The notes under the pieces were generated by a model that searched no databases, had not been told where the DNA came from, and saw only the letters and a list, made by a program, of their open reading frames with translations. DNA of 64,000 bases, taken from Malus domestica (lineage: Eukaryota; Streptophyta; Magnoliopsida; Rosales; Rosaceae). Where the stretch lies: the NCBI RefSeq assembly GCF_042453785.1, contig NC_091664.1, forward strand, positions 30,056,501 through 30,120,500. The letters run 5' to 3'. Positions 47,647-62,030 of the stretch are shown here, one piece after another. The position numbers and the translations under genes were made by a program. How positions within the stretch are numbered: position 1 is the stretch's first letter; each line of letters starts with the position of its first letter.

Positions 47647-47846
47647 GGATTTGGATCCTCTCCTGAACAGAGGGTTTGAATCTTGTTGACCAAGAAACGC
47701 GGACCGTTGGATTTAATCCAACGGCTACTACAAACAAGGGGCCCTCTAAAAGTTATAATCATTATAGCCGTTGGATTTTGATCCAGCGGTCTGTGTTGAT
47801 TGGTCAACAGGATTTGGACCCTCTGCTCATGAGAGGATCCAAATCC
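47647..47846. mobile_element. MITE, Mutator-like, 200 bp
   Basis: Terminal inverted repeats of about 75 bp start GGATTTGGATCCTCTC on both sides and include CCGTTGGAT blocks. The flanks CTAAGAGAC and CTAAACGAC could be a decayed 9-bp target duplication (7 of 9 match). The ends resemble those of the element at 7001, suggesting one family. Confidence 0.7.
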
Positions 47847-47855
47847 CTAAACGAC

Positions 47856-48690
47856 AACTACAACTGGGTTTTCAGGCAATGTGAAAAATATTTTTTTCAT
47901 CCATCGACACAAGCAATGTGTAATCACAGGAAAAGTGGAATTTGAGCTACAAACTAGGTTTCAAGGCAATGTAGAAACAGAACCAGATCATGGATATGCA
48001 CGTATACACATTAGATACATATCAGAGTTTACATATACGTATTTGACTGTCAAGATACGAGTATCCGACTTTTTGAATAAGAAGTAGAAGAAGAAGATAT
48101 CTTGGTCGTGACTCTTCGATTCAACGGGATGACTCTCTTCTTAGTCTATGGCTCGCTGAATTATCATTTCTGACAAGAAAAATGTTTGAAAATCTATGTC
48201 ATATGATCCCTGCCAATGAGTTGAGTTTCATTTAGATTTTTCTTTTTACGGTTTTAAGGAGATGTTTGTGTATGTGTCGGACAATGATTTTGTATTAAAG
48301 AGTGTGCTAATTTATGTATGATTGTGAACTTGTGATCAAAGTCATGTTATTGAGTAATTTTATGAAAAACAAACTTGTGCTTATGTTTCTTTTGTTTTAC
48401 ATGAAAAAATTAAGATGAACAAACTTGAATTTTTTGTGCCGACGTTAATCAACTAATAGAAACAAACACAGTGTACAACATGTACGCAAAAGAGAAAATG
48501 AGTTTGCGAAAATCATCTTCCAAACAAAAAACATATTGGACGAGAAAGAAAATCCAATCCCTCAATTTTGATCCAACGGCACAAACGAAGAGTAACAAAT
48601 TCTTACAATAGATACGGACGCACAAGATTTGGACGCCCTTGGACATGAAAGAAGAAATGTGACCGTTAAGGAAAGAGAGAGAAGACTTGG
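47856..48690. other. Intergenic upstream of the myosin gene, no gene seen
   Basis: No coding or RNA gene. It should include the myosin promoter; the leader probably begins near 48700-48800. Confidence 0.4.
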
Positions 48691-49151
48691 TTAGCAGCCA
48701 CTAATTGGCGCGAAAACAGCGGAAAGCGAAGCGAAACCAGAGGTCCTTGAGAAGAATGTCCACTCCCTCAATCCACTCGATCCACATTCACTTCCCACAC
48801 ACACAAAACACACAACAATCACACAAACAAAACTTTCCCACCTTTCAAATCGATCAATCTCCGTCCCCCATTTCGGTTTTCCTTCACTTTCTTGCCAATT
48901 TCCCGGGAAAATGGAGCTTTCTGCGCGTTGATCCGACATCCCTGACCCCCATTAGGCTTGATTCGTGTTTCGTTGCGAAAGTCTGATGCTTTCGAGAAAA
49001 AGGGTCTCTTTTTCTTATGGTGTCTGGTGGAGAGGAACACTTATCAGCTGGAGTTGGGAGCTGATGGTTGTTTTTTGTCACGCGGCTCAAATGCTTGATG
49101 GAAGTGCTTAATGAATTGATGAGCTTTGGATTGGCAGCTTAAAAGGATAAA

Positions 49152-52100
49152 ATGGTATGTGGGGTTTCGGTTGAATTTTCGTAAATTTGTAAAAGTTTTT
49201 TTGTTTTCTTGCTTTAATGTGTAGACTAGATTAGGTTCCTCAAATTCAGGTTGAAATGTACATGCGGCCCGAAAACTCGTTCCAGGGTATGAATGATTGT
49301 TACAGTTTAAGGAACTTCACTTTGGAGTTTTGCTGTATATCGAAATTGGGTTTGTTAATTACAAATGATTAAGTTTTCTTTTTCGGTCAAAGATATGATT
49401 TAGTGCTTGCAATACAAAGTGGAACAATCGTTTAGTGTGTGGGTAAGTGCTAGATTGTGGACAGACTGGGAATCTGTTGCTTCTTCTCGAGTGAAAGAAA
49501 CTCGAATGACACAATTTATGAGACAACTCTGAGTGAAGCATTGAGCAAGAGAGACAAGTGCGCTTACCATCACACTGTGCTTTTGGTTGTGGGGATAGCT
49601 AACATAGTCCTCATAGATAAGCAACAGAAATAGGACAAAGGCGTTGGCCACATAATAATTTTCCCATTTAGTTTTTGCCAGAATCCATATAAAAACGATT
49701 CAAATTAGTCTTCGGAAATGGTTATCGGTGAAATTTGTGTTTGTGATGGCACTTCATCTGCATGACTAATACTATTCATTCTCTTATATCTTTCGATAGG
49801 GAACGCCAGTGAATATCATTGTAGGTTCTCATGTCTGGGTTGAAGACCCAGAATTGGCTTGGATCGACGGACAGGTGTCAAAGATTACTGGACAGGAAGC
49901 TGAGATCCAGGGTAGCAATGGGAAGAAGGTGTAAATCCTATTACTAATACATCAAAAACTAATTTTATCACAACTGCAGATCAACCATTTCATCAGAAAT
50001 TATTTTTATGTTTTGGTCTTCGAAATTTGCTTATCTTACAAAACTTTCTAGTATTACATTATTGTACTCTAACGAGATTCCCGTTCACCTTTTTGGTGCT
50101 ATTAAGATGGTTGTCAAATTGGCAAAAATATATCCAAAAGATATGGAAGCTCCTGCTGCCGGAGTTGACGACATGACAAAGTTATCTTATCTGCATGAGC
50201 CTGGAGTTCTGCAGAATTTAAAAACCAGATACGAACTTAATGAAATCTATGTACGTATTCCTCCCTTCATTTTAAAATACTTAGAGAGTTTTTATTCAAA
50301 TCGGGAATTCTTACTCTCTGTGATCCTGCAATGATATATGTCTCCATTGCTATCATGATAGACATATACTGGAAATATCCTTATTGCCATTAACCCATTC
50401 CAAAGACTTCCCCATCTTTACGATGGTCACATGATGCAACAATACAAAGGAGCACCACTTGGAGAATTGAGCCCTCATGTTTTTGCAGTTGCAGATGTTG
50501 CATATAGGTTACCTTCAATCCTATTATATATGCTATATAGTGCTCCGTATATCAATAAACCAAATATTTAAAGTTAATACTTTGAACAAATCAGGGCAAT
50601 GATCAATGAGGGAAAAAGCAATTCAATTCTGGTCAGTGGTGAAAGTGGAGCAGGTAAAACTGAGACCACAAAAATGCTTATGCGGTACCTTGCATTTCTT
50701 GGTGGCCGGGCTGCAACTGAAGGACGGACAGTTGAACAGCAAGTTCTTGAAGTATGATTGTTATCATACCTTTGATTAGCGTTGATGTTAAGCTTCACTC
50801 ACTCGATATTATCTTCTTTATATCAAGCTCTATAAGTTTCTGATGCAATTCTTATGGAGCTTATTTCTTTTGTGAGTGCAGTCCAATCCAGTTCTTGAAG
50901 CATTTGGCAATGCCAAAACTGTTAGAAATAACAACTCTAGGTAATACAATTTCAAGTTATTAGATATTAGTGTCAATTTTGTCTTAATTTCAGCAATTAT
51001 TTTACTGGCATAAATTACTTTTCCCGAATTATTATCATGTTCTGATAAATTCACATCGGTATTCTCCTTGTTTGGTACGGGTGCAGTCGTTTTGGTAAAT
51101 TTGTTGAAATCCAATTTGATAAGCAAGGAAGAATCTCAGGAGCAGCCATTAGAACTTACCTTCTGGAACGGTCTCGTGTTTGCCAAATCTCTGATCCTGA
51201 ACGGAACTACCATTGCTTCTACCTTCTTTGTGCTGCACCACAGGAGGTAAGGTCCTGTAGGAACAGTAATTTCGATTAAGACAAACAAAGTATTGCTGAA
51301 AATTTCTGTTCTTGTAACTTCTTGCTAATATTTGTTGATCCTGACAGGAAATTGATAAATACAAGTTGGCAAATCCTAAATCATTTCGCTATCTTAACCA
51401 GTCGCGCTGCTACGAACTGGTTGGTGTAAGTGATGCCCATGAATATCTTGCCACAAGGAGAGCTATGGATATTGTTGGAATAAGTGCGAAGGAGCAGGTA
51501 CAGCCTCTTCTTAATATCATTTAAACATGGAACCTAGAAAGACCATCATCTCACATCCCCTTTTTTCTCTTTTTCTCTCTTAGGAAGCAATTTTTAGAGT
51601 AGTTGCTGCAATTCTTCATGTCGGAAATATTGAGTTTACCAAGGGCTCGGAAGTTGATTCATCAGTTCCAAAAGATGATAAAGCGAAGTTCCATCTCAAA
51701 ATGACTGCAGAGCTTCTCATGTATTTATTCCTTCGTGCTATTGCCCCCGTAGTTTGTTTTCATATTGTCATAATAGTGATGATAACATTATCTCAGGTGC
51801 GACCCTGATGCACTGGAAGATGCATTATGTAAGCGTGTGATGATCACACCTGAAGAAGTTATCAAGAGAAGTCTTGATCCTCAAAGTGCAGCAATTAGCC
51901 GTGATGGTTTAGCAAAGACAATATATTCTCGATTGTTTGATTGGTTAGTCAAAATCATCAAATTAACATCTGGTTTATGAAAAGCATAACGTAGAGTAAG
52001 GATTAAATGCTGATGTGATGCTACGCTATTTCTATCTACGCAGGTTGGTGGACAAAATCAACGTCTCAATTGGGCAAGATGCTAGCTCGAAATCGCTGAT

Positions 52101-55100
52101 TGGGGTCCTTGATATCTATGGTTTTGAAAGTTTTAAGACCAATAGGTAACAACTATTAAGTATAATACCATACTTCGAGTACTCACATATCTGTGTGTAT
52201 GTGCATGCTGTGTCCTTTTGAGTAAAAGAGAAACTGAAAATGCACTAATGAAGACATTTCATATCCCTTATGCATTGATGGTATTCCGCAACTTAATTTT
52301 AGCTTATCATCCTGTGCAGTTTTGAGCAGTTCTGTATTAATTTCACAAACGAGAAACTACAGCAACATTTCAATCAGGTAAAGCCTCAGATCATGTTGAA
52401 TTCTTCAGCTTTCTCTACTTTTATCTTTTAGGTTATTATTATAACTAGTATTATTTTGTAAATTAAGTTTTTCCTGTATATTTTCAGCACGTCTTCAAGA
52501 TGGAACAAGAAGAATACACAAAAGAGCAGATTGATTGGAGCTACATTGAGTTTGTCGATAATCAAGACGTTTTGGATCTTATTGAAAAGGTTATTCCTAT
52601 TCCTTCATATGCATCTACCTGCACAATCACCCACCTATGACAATGACTTTTGGAATATTCATTGTATTCTGTAATATTAGTCTACAATCAGCGTTTTGCT
52701 TACAAGCTTTCACATATGATGTTTCCCTTCACAGAAACCTGGTGGAATAGTTGCTCTCCTTGATGAAGCTTGGTAAGCTAGTATTCCTCTGCTGTGAAAG
52801 TTTTGTTGTTCTGCCTTAAATGCAAGGCAGTCGATGTTTTCTTGAAGTTCATTCCTCCAGTGTTAAGAAAATATTTCAGAAACAAAAATAAAAAGTTTCA
52901 GCTGACAGCAGATTGGACTTGTTTTCTTTCTTTTTTCTTCATTCTTGCTAACTGCTTTTCTTTTATTTTTCCAGCATGTTTCCAAAGTCGACCCACGAAA
53001 CATTTGCAAATAAGATTTACCAGACATTCAAAACTCATAAGCGCTTTATAAAGCCAAAATTGTCTCGCACGGATTTTACCATCGCTCATTATGCTGGAGA
53101 GGTAAATTAATTACGAAAGCAACTATTTCTGAAAGTATGATACTTATACATTTTGGATTTTAACTTGTAAACACTTGCAGGTCCTGTATCAGTCTGACCA
53201 ATTTTTGGATAAAAACAAGGACTACGTGGTTCCTGAACATCAAGACTTGTTGGGAGCTTCCAAATGTTCCTTTGTGGCAGGCCTTTTCCCTCCACTTCCA
53301 GAGGAGACAGCCAAATCTTCCAAGTTTTCTTCGATTGGCTCTCGTTTTAAGGTACTTTCATATTATTTTGGTGAGCACGAAGGTCAATTTAACCCTAGAT
53401 AATCAACTATCAACCTAAAGCTACATGCAAGCTCTTGTGTGGTTTCTTTTATATTCTGCAATGTCAATTATGCAGCAAGGAATTGAAACTTAAATTTTCT
53501 CTGTTTTAAATGGTGCAGCTTCAATTACAATCGTTAATGGAGACCCTAAACTCTACAGAACCTCACTATATTAGATGTGTAAAGCCAAACAATCTTCTAA
53601 AACCAGCCGTATTTGAGAACGTCAACATTATGCAGCAACTGCGCTGTGGTGTAAGTAAAAAGTGTTCCTTTTCCCTTCTACCTTCTTAAGAAAATTAATT
53701 TTAATTTTTTTTATGTTTTTCTTCCAGCTGCTGCTGACAGTTTCCCCTTGTAGGGTGTTTTAGAGGCAATCCGAATTAGTTGTGCTGGCTACCCTACTAG
53801 AAAACCATTTTTCGAATTCATAAACAGATTTGGACTTCTTGCACCAGAGGTCTTGGAAGGAAAGTAAGTATTATCTCCTAGGATTTTCCATTATAGGTTT
53901 ACTTAACATCTCAACTTTCTGATTAAACTTAGTGGATCTGCATTATGAGCTTGTTTTACTTGTGTGCAGCTATGATGAAAAAGTTGCGTGCACGAAGATA
54001 CTTGAAAAGAAGGGTCTTAAAGGGTTTCAGGTAAAGTGAGGTGTTCCTTGCAGATTTGGAGGCCTCTGGTAATGTATATAATCGCTGTTTCACCTAGTAT
54101 TTCCTCCAAACTTTATCACATGGACATAATCTGCAGTAGGACTGACGCTTATGCATATGGACGATATAGGAGTAAATATAGCTAATGGTCTTCATCCATT
54201 CACATACTGATCGTAGAGACTTGTTTTTTGCAGATAGGTAAAACGAAGGTATTCCTAAGAGCTGGTCAGATGGCCGAGTTAGATGCACGAAGAGCCGAAG
54301 TACTCAGTACTGCAGCTAAAGCTATACAGCAGCGTGTACGAACCCATTATGCTAGGAAACGGTTTATTGCACTGCGACAGGCAACCGTAGTTCTGCAATC
54401 AATATGCAGAGGTGAGCCACATAAAAAATGTATTAGAACCAATGCAGTGCTACTGAATTCTTAGCGAGTATCCAGAAGGATGCAGCTAATTTGTTTCTAT
54501 GTTTGTTTGGTATTAACTTGTAGGAAGCCTGGCTTGCAAAGTCTTCCACGGCATGCAAAAAGAGGCAGCTGCAGTGAAAATTCAGAAGCACCTACGTAAA
54601 CACCAAGCCAGAACAACTTACAACAAACTCCATGTCTCAGTTCTAGTTGTGCAAACAGGTTTAAGAGCAATGGCCGCTCGTAAAGAATTCAGATTTAAAA
54701 GGCAAAGCAAAGCAGCAATTATTATTCAGGTTGCATACAAAATATCCTTCAACTTGCATGATTCATTTTATTATTTAACGACATGAAACTTTACTGATTT
54801 GCTATTGCCATTGCCAAAAAAAAATGTACATGAAAACTGCAGGCGGTGTGGCGTTGTCATAGAGCTGCCAAATACTTTAAGAGACTCAAGAGGGGTTCAA
54901 TAGCTGCACAGACCCAAATGAGGGGGAAAATTGCAAGGCGGGAACTTAGGAAGCTCAAAATGGTAAGCAAACACTCTCTGGTTTTCGTGAAACAATCATC
55001 AATCAATTTATAGGGTAGTGATTAAGATGAAGGGGAGTACATAAAATTTACTGTATAGAGGACATAGCATATTTTCTTCCAAATACTGCAAATTATTGCC

Positions 55101-58100
55101 ATAAATAGTATTATGTACACGTACCCCTTTCTAGCTGACATTTTAAAATCTTCTTCTTACGTATGTTTCTCTTTTTTCTTCATCTCCAATTTTCTGCAGG
55201 CTGCTAGGGAAACAGGAGCACTTAAAGAAGCAAAAGATGCGCTGGAAAAACGAGTGGAGGAACTAAATTGGCGACTACAGTTGGAAAAACGTTTAAGGGT
55301 AATTTCTATAACTTGCAGAGTAATTCTGTTTGGCAGAGAAAATGCTGTGTGGACATCTGATGAATACTTTCTTCATTTCATGTCCGACTGCCAAAAACTA
55401 CTATGCTAATGCATTGATGTACTTTTCACGAATGCAGTGAAGTTCGTAGATTATAATTTAGGTATTTTATGCATAAAAAATTCATGCTAAATATTCGTGT
55501 CATGTTTGCAGACTGACCTAGAAGAAGCTAAAGCACAAGAGATAACGAAATTGCAGAATTCATTGCAAGAAATGCAGACCAAACTTGATGAATCAAATGC
55601 ATTGATTGTGAAGGAACGAGAGGCTGCAAAGAAAGCTCTTGAAGAGGCACCTCCTGTGGTTCAGGAAACCCAAGTTATGGTTGAGGACACTGCAAAAGTT
55701 GAATCTCTAACTGCAGAAGTTGACAGTTTAAAGGTAAGAAGGTTCTGTCCAATAAACAGCACCTATAACACTATGTCTTGCATAAGTCTGTGGTTGCAAG
55801 ACTTTAACATGTTTCGGACTGTTCTATCATGTGTCATCATCATTTATTTGTTCATATATGCAGTGACAGATTTTGATTTTTTAATTTAGTTCTTGACCTT
55901 GGATTTTCTCTACCTGACACGTTCCCGCCTCACCAGGCCTCTTTGGAGTCAGAGAAACAAAGAGCAGGAGAAAATGAAACTAAATATAATGAAGCTCAAA
56001 CATCAGGCGAAGAACGACGCAAGAAATTAGAAGAAACAGAGAAAAAAGTTAGTCAGCTCCAGGAAAATTTGACCAGGTAATATGACACTTAAAGCATGAG
56101 TTTTCTGATGCAGAGCATCAAAATGCACGGCATCTTATGTGCATTTGAGACGTTAATACAACATTGTTCTTAGGTTTTAATTGTTCACCAAAAAAGAAAA
56201 AATTGTTTTAAACTCGTATAGTATTTAAATTCAAACCGATAAGTTATATTGGAGAGACATGAATTACCAACTCTAATTTTTGTGATGTGGTTTACTGAAA
56301 ATTTAGACTTTCTTGATTAGGCTAGAAGAGAAGCTTACCAATTTAGAATCAGAAAACCAAGTATTACGCCAACAAGCTGTGTCCATGACGCCTAATAAAT
56401 TCCTTTCTGGACGGTCCAGGTCAATTATTCAGGTAATTTTCAATGCAAAATATGGATTCTATAATGTTCAAACGCTTAAGATTTTCTTATTGTTTGATAA
56501 TTGGCAGAGGGCAGCTGAAAGTGGCCACATTCCAGGGGATGCAAAGACACCTCTGGTAAGTTTCCGTTGAGCTTCTAGTATAAACCTACAAAAAAGGCAA
56601 TGTGATGCAGTATTTTCTTACCTTTTCACTTAAGCTAATGTCCCGATAAAATGGATCAGGATCTGCATAGTCCTTCAGTAAACCACAGGGAGTCGGAATT
56701 GGAGGATAAGCCACAGAAATCATTGAATGAAAAACAGCAAGAGAACCAGGAGTTGCTCATTCGATGTATCGCACAACATCTTGGCTTTGCAGGGAACAGG
56801 CCTATTGCTGCCTGCATCATATACAAATGCCTTCTGCAGTGGAGATCATTTGAAGTTGAGCGGACTAGCATTTTCGATAGGATTATTCAGACCATAGGGA
56901 ATGCCATTGAGGTTTGGAAATGCCATCCTTAACCCTTTTGGTATTTTGGTTTTCCATTTATTCATTACTCAAAACGAACCTATTTTAACATGAATTTTAA
57001 CATGAATACTACTACTTTGAATTCAGACCCAGGACAGCAACGATATCTTGGCCTATTGGTTATCCAATGCCTCAACACTTCTATTACTCCTCCAGCGCAC
57101 ACTGAAAGCAAGTGGTGCTGCTGGAATGGCACCCCAACGACGTCGATCATCATCAGCTACTTTGTTTGGAAGGATGACACAAGTAATTCAACGTCTCTTG
57201 TCAATGTTGAATATTTCAGTTCATAAATCTTCATTTCGTCAATTGCTTCACATTTTTGCTATTGTTTTCCTCTAGAGTTTCCGTGGAGCCCCGCAAGGTG
57301 TCAATCTCTCCTTAATAAATGGTGGAATGAGTGGCGGAGTGGATACTTTACGGCAAGTTGAAGCCAAGTACCCAGCTTTGCTTTTCAAACAGCAACTTAC
57401 GGCATATGTAGAAAAGATTTATGGGATGATTCGAGATAATTTGAAGAAAGAGATTTCTCCATTGCTTGGATTGTGCATTCAGGTCCATTACATTGTTCAT
57501 CTACAAACAAGAAGACAATTTACTGATAAAACAAAATTGTGATTCCATGATTTTTCAAGAACTAGTACTAAATTTGTAACTTTAACAGGCACCAAGAACA
57601 TCCCGGGCAAGCTTGGTCAAAGGATCGTCGCGATCAGTTGGCAACACTGAGGCCCAGAGAGCTTTGATTGCTCACTGGCAAGGAATCGTTAAGAGCCTCG
57701 GAAACTTCTTAAATACTTTAAAAGCAAATTATGTTAGTACTCTTCTACTTCTCAATATATCGATCTTTGCAGACCACTCCCTCTGTTGGTTAAGTAAACT
57801 TCAAGAGAAGTTGATTGTTACCACAGATAATGATCATACTCGCTTGATTTTGCAATGATCTCTCTCTTTCTCATACACACATTGTTCCTTTCTACAGGTA
57901 CCACCATTTTTAGTTCGTAAGGTGTTCACGCAAATATTCTCCTTCATCAATGTTCAGCTATTCAACAGGTATAAAGTCTAAGCTCAAATTTGAGGTTTTC
58001 TTGTTTGCATGCTATTTAGCACTAAACTTTTTCCTAATGTCTTCCATGTATTTTTCTATCTCCGCAGTCTTCTATTAAGACGAGAATGCTGTTCGTTTAG

Positions 58101-59257
58101 CAATGGTGAATATGTTAAAGCTGGATTGGCTGAACTGGAGCATTGGTGCTATAAGGCAACAGATGAGGTACCTTTAATCTAATCCCTCTTTTAGCTGTGC
58201 GATAACTGTTATACCAACTGACTTACTAAATAATCGAAAATGCAGTATGCAGGATCAGCTTGGGATGAACTCAAGCATATTCGGCAGGCTATTGGATTCC
58301 TGGTATCGTTCATTTATCATATTCCATTTCTACTGCCAGTGATTACCTTTGAAAATGATGAAACGCAACGAATGAACAATTAGTGAAGTTGTCCTGAAAT
58401 TTTATGCTTTCTATTCAGGTCATACATCAAAAACCGAAAAAGACACTTGATGAAATAAGCCATGATCTATGCCCGGTAATTGATGTGTATCTAAGGATAC
58501 AATAAACATCTTTAAGTCTATTAACCTATCCCTTGAATCTCAGTTGACAAAACTTATACTTCAACAGGTCCTCAGTATACAGCAGCTATATCGTATCAGT
58601 ACAATGTACTGGGATGACAAATATGGCACGCACAGCGTGTCCTCGGATGTAAGTTTTTATGGATGCCATTACTCAACTAGGTTCGAGTCATCTTCATCAC
58701 AAGACAGTAAAATAAATTAGAAACATAATATCAAACATGCATCTACCAACTCACTCACACTTTTTTTTTCAACGGTTCATCTAGGTTATATCGAATATGA
58801 GAGTGCTAATGACAGAAGATTCCAACAACGCTGTCAGTAATTCTTTCCTGCTGGATGATGATTCCAGGTTATGACAACATTTAAACATGTCTTGGCCGTT
58901 ATTCATCCTTTCTTGACTCCTCTTTACATCCCGTTTCACTAATTTTTCCTGTCAAACTGATATGTTCGTGCTCTTCTAAGATCTCGATTACTTGTTAATT
59001 CAGTATGCGTAAAATGAGACGTGCATCAAGCATGCATTGTTTCACAGTGCTTGTTATCATTCCTAAACATATTTGTTTCCATTTTTACTTATAAATCCTA
59101 GCCATTCGACTGACGCTAGCATTTACACTGTAGCATTCCATTTTCCGTTGATGACATATCAAAGTCGATGAAGCAAATAGACATCTCCGACATTGAACCA
59201 CCGCCTCTCATCCACGAGAACTCAGGCTTTAGTTTCTTGTTGCCGCGCGCAGATTGA
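49152..59257 (+). CDS. Class XI unconventional myosin heavy chain, 1529 aa
   Basis: Thirty-eight coding exons, all phases consistent. The first is only the ATG (49152..49154); the second (49800..49928) starts [17 protein letters not shown]; the last is 59134..59257. Order: SH3-like N-terminal domain; motor with P-loop GESGAGKT (exon at 50595), switch I NNNSSRFGK, switch [10 protein letters not shown], actin-binding [19 protein letters not shown]; six IQ motifs (54234-54962); coiled coil (55200-56555); globular DIL tail (56660 onward) ending FLLPRAD. It moves vesicles and organelles along actin and drives cytoplasmic streaming. The neighbourhood with GPI8 and MyoB recalls Arabidopsis XI-C, but I cannot fix the subgroup by eye. 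It is intact, with no frameshift or stop. Confidence 0.96.
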
Positions 59258-60300
59258 GTCTCGTTCTCTCTACGATGAGCCTGTAGCTGTTACTGTCAAG
59301 AGTAGTAGATTTCTTCACTCATGGGATACATTATGGGGTTGTGCATTGTTCATGAATAATCACTTCTTTGCCCCACAGATTTTCTTTTGGATCCCCACCA
59401 ATTGTAAGTTGAATATGACAGACGTTTCTCCGACCCTAGCAAAGCAGAGAGCCTTGTTGGTTTGGGATCGTCCTTTTTTATTGTAAAACTAGCTGATTTT
59501 AGGGAAAGAAATTAAAAGCTTAGAGCATTTTTTTTTCATTTAATTAATCAAAAATTTCAACCAAACTTTGTTATGGTATTCAATAATCTCGTCCAAGAAC
59601 TTCATCATGAACTTATAATTTCAGTGTGAACATCTTTCCTGGCGAAGACAACGACCTGAAAAAATGAATGATTTACGCACGTTCTTTTTTAATCTTTTCA
59701 CTTTTTTCTTTTTTTTTCTAGCTAATGGATTGAACAAATCAAATAGAATTCAGTACTAAAATTAAAAATTGTGCAGAAAATAAAAAAGGATGTACGAAGA
59801 TAACTCTCTTTCGAGAAAAAAACTCCATTCTTGTAGGGCATGAAAACGACTCGTTAGCCATTACGTGCTCCCATTGCAATGTACAAATATTTTTTAGTTG
59901 AATTCTTCGGGTTCTTCTTTTGTTGGTCAATAACTTGGCTCTTTGAACGTTGAACAGTGAAATAAAATTAATTAAAATATGTCGGCAAGTCTGACACTTC
60001 AAGCATCATGTGATTTTATAAATGGAAACCCAAAAATTAAGAAATTAAAAACGATTAATTAGCAAAAGTAAGTGCATACTTGACTGCTTAGAAGATGAAT
60101 GAACAAGAAATCTGAATATTATTGATCCAAATAAAGATGATCCACGTCCTTATCCATCTAGAAAATTGCTTTCAACTGGCCATTGGAGATTGCCTTAAAG
60201 AAGGCATAAAACATTTTATTTTATTTAAGTTATTTATTTAACAGGGATGTATCCGTGATACTATTTTTTTTACATTATTTTTTACTCATATTTTTGTGCG
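59258..60300. other. Myosin 3' UTR and intergenic DNA
   Basis: The probable 3' UTR runs to about 59500. The rest is AT-rich with no ORF, RNA gene or clear repeat. Confidence 0.45.
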
Positions 60301-60305
60301 GCCTC

Positions 60306-60570
60306 ATTCTGTAATATATTTTAACAATCTGAACCGCTTATCTTTTAGAACATTATTCATAAATCATCCTTGCAAAAAATTAGATAAATCCAAAACAATT
60401 CAAATATTAATTTGTACTGAAGAAAATGGACGAACACGATTCTACAAAGAAACCTTTAATCCAAAGGTCATCTAGTTTCATATTTGAGTGATTTCTAGTC
60501 GACATGATCTTTGAAAGTGGATATAAAAGATAAACGGTTTGGATTATTGAAATATATTACAAAGTTGACC
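60306..60570. mobile_element. MITE-like inverted-repeat element
   Basis: 60308-60350 (CTGTAATATATTTTAACAAT, then CTGAACCGCTTATCTTTTA) pairs with the reverse complement of 60520-60563 (TTGTAATATATTTCAATAAT, then CCAAACCGTTTATCTTTTA). A spacer of about 170 bp without coding potential lies between. The target duplication was not resolved. Confidence 0.5.
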
Positions 60571-61893
60571 CTGTAAAACGTGTGTTAAAAATTGCATAAA
60601 GAAAGTGATGTCACGAATCCGATCTCATATTTAATTTATTCATATATTTAATTTTTTTGCTACAACGATTGTTGCTAATTAGAGACAAAGTCAAAGATGG
60701 AAATGTATAATTTTGTCAGCGTGACTAGAAGGGGTTGTGCTGTGACAAGGACTGCAAATTGTAGATTTACCGCAATATATTATTTGGCACGTGGTCAAAT
60801 ACTAAGAAAAAATCACCTCTAAAGTCCACATTTTATCCAAAGTGACAAAATTGCTTCGCTATTTTTATTTGTTTTATGACTATGCGTTGTTCTATTTTAA
60901 ATTTTGATATAGGAGAAAGAGATTTGAATCTGAATGTATAAGAGAGCAAATATACTTCCTTGATGAATTGGTTGAATCCTAATCTGTAATTTTTTTTCTA
61001 TACCTTTTAGTGTGTTTTGTTAAAAAGGAGTTGCGGGGATTGAAAAGGAAAATGAATGACTATTTTTAAATTTTATCCAAGTTGAAGGTGGAAAGTAGAG
61101 TTGCGAGGATTGGACAACGACAAACTTTTCTTCATAAGTAATCAATTTTTTGTAATGGTATGTGGCACTTAGTGTACGAAAAATGAATAGTTAGAATTTA
61201 AAACAAAAGATCTAACACTCATAAAAATAAAATAGAAACGTTCGTAGCAAAGAGTGCTACGTAATATTGGAGCCACACCGACTAGTAACGCATATTTTAC
61301 AAAAAATTGACAAAAAGTTAAATAAAACAAATTTCCTCTTAAGATAATCTGGTTCTTTGGTCTCTCATTTTTGTAGAAATTATGTTTGTATTATATATGA
61401 GAGTAGCTTATTAGAAATCATTGTTTGCATTACATGTCAAAGAAGCTTCTTAGGATAGACTTCGTTTTATTGTAACAAAATTAAGATAAGTATATGACAT
61501 AGTGGGCTTTATTGTATCATTGCTTCAGTATACGAGAGTCTTACATAATAAATAAATGTTTTGTACGGAACTCTCGTATTTTGTTTTTGCTATATTAGAA
61601 TGAGATTTCTCCTAAAAAACCACTCCCTATATGTATATTATATATATTTATATACACAAATATATAATATATATTTGATATGATGCTACAAAATTGGAAT
61701 TAGACAAAAATATTTAGCAGCCATTTTGGAACTTGTTGACCATAAAATATCTTCTGCTGCATGGGTCTTTAAATCAACTTTTTTCTGTCTTACCTCACTT
61801 TTCCACGTTTGCTTTTGTCCCATAGGTTCCTTCTTCGTTGCTTCCTCCCTTCAAGAAGCTCCACATACTTCCCCTCCCTCTCTATCTATCTCT

Positions 61894-61928
<35 letters not shown>

Positions 61929-62030
61929 TATGTGTGTGTATATATACTTGTAAAAGCATACGATTAAGTAAACATAAATCATAATCCTCTCTCTCTCTCT
62001 CTCTCCCCTCCTTTTCTGTCTGCAGAAAAA
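60571..62030. other. Intergenic and VQ-gene promoter
   Basis: AT-rich, no gene seen. A (TA)n run lies at 61897-61925 and a (CT)n run at 61988-62006 in the probable leader of the VQ gene, as is common in plant 5' UTRs. A palindromic TATATATTTATATA-rich block lies at 61625-61680. Confidence 0.45.
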
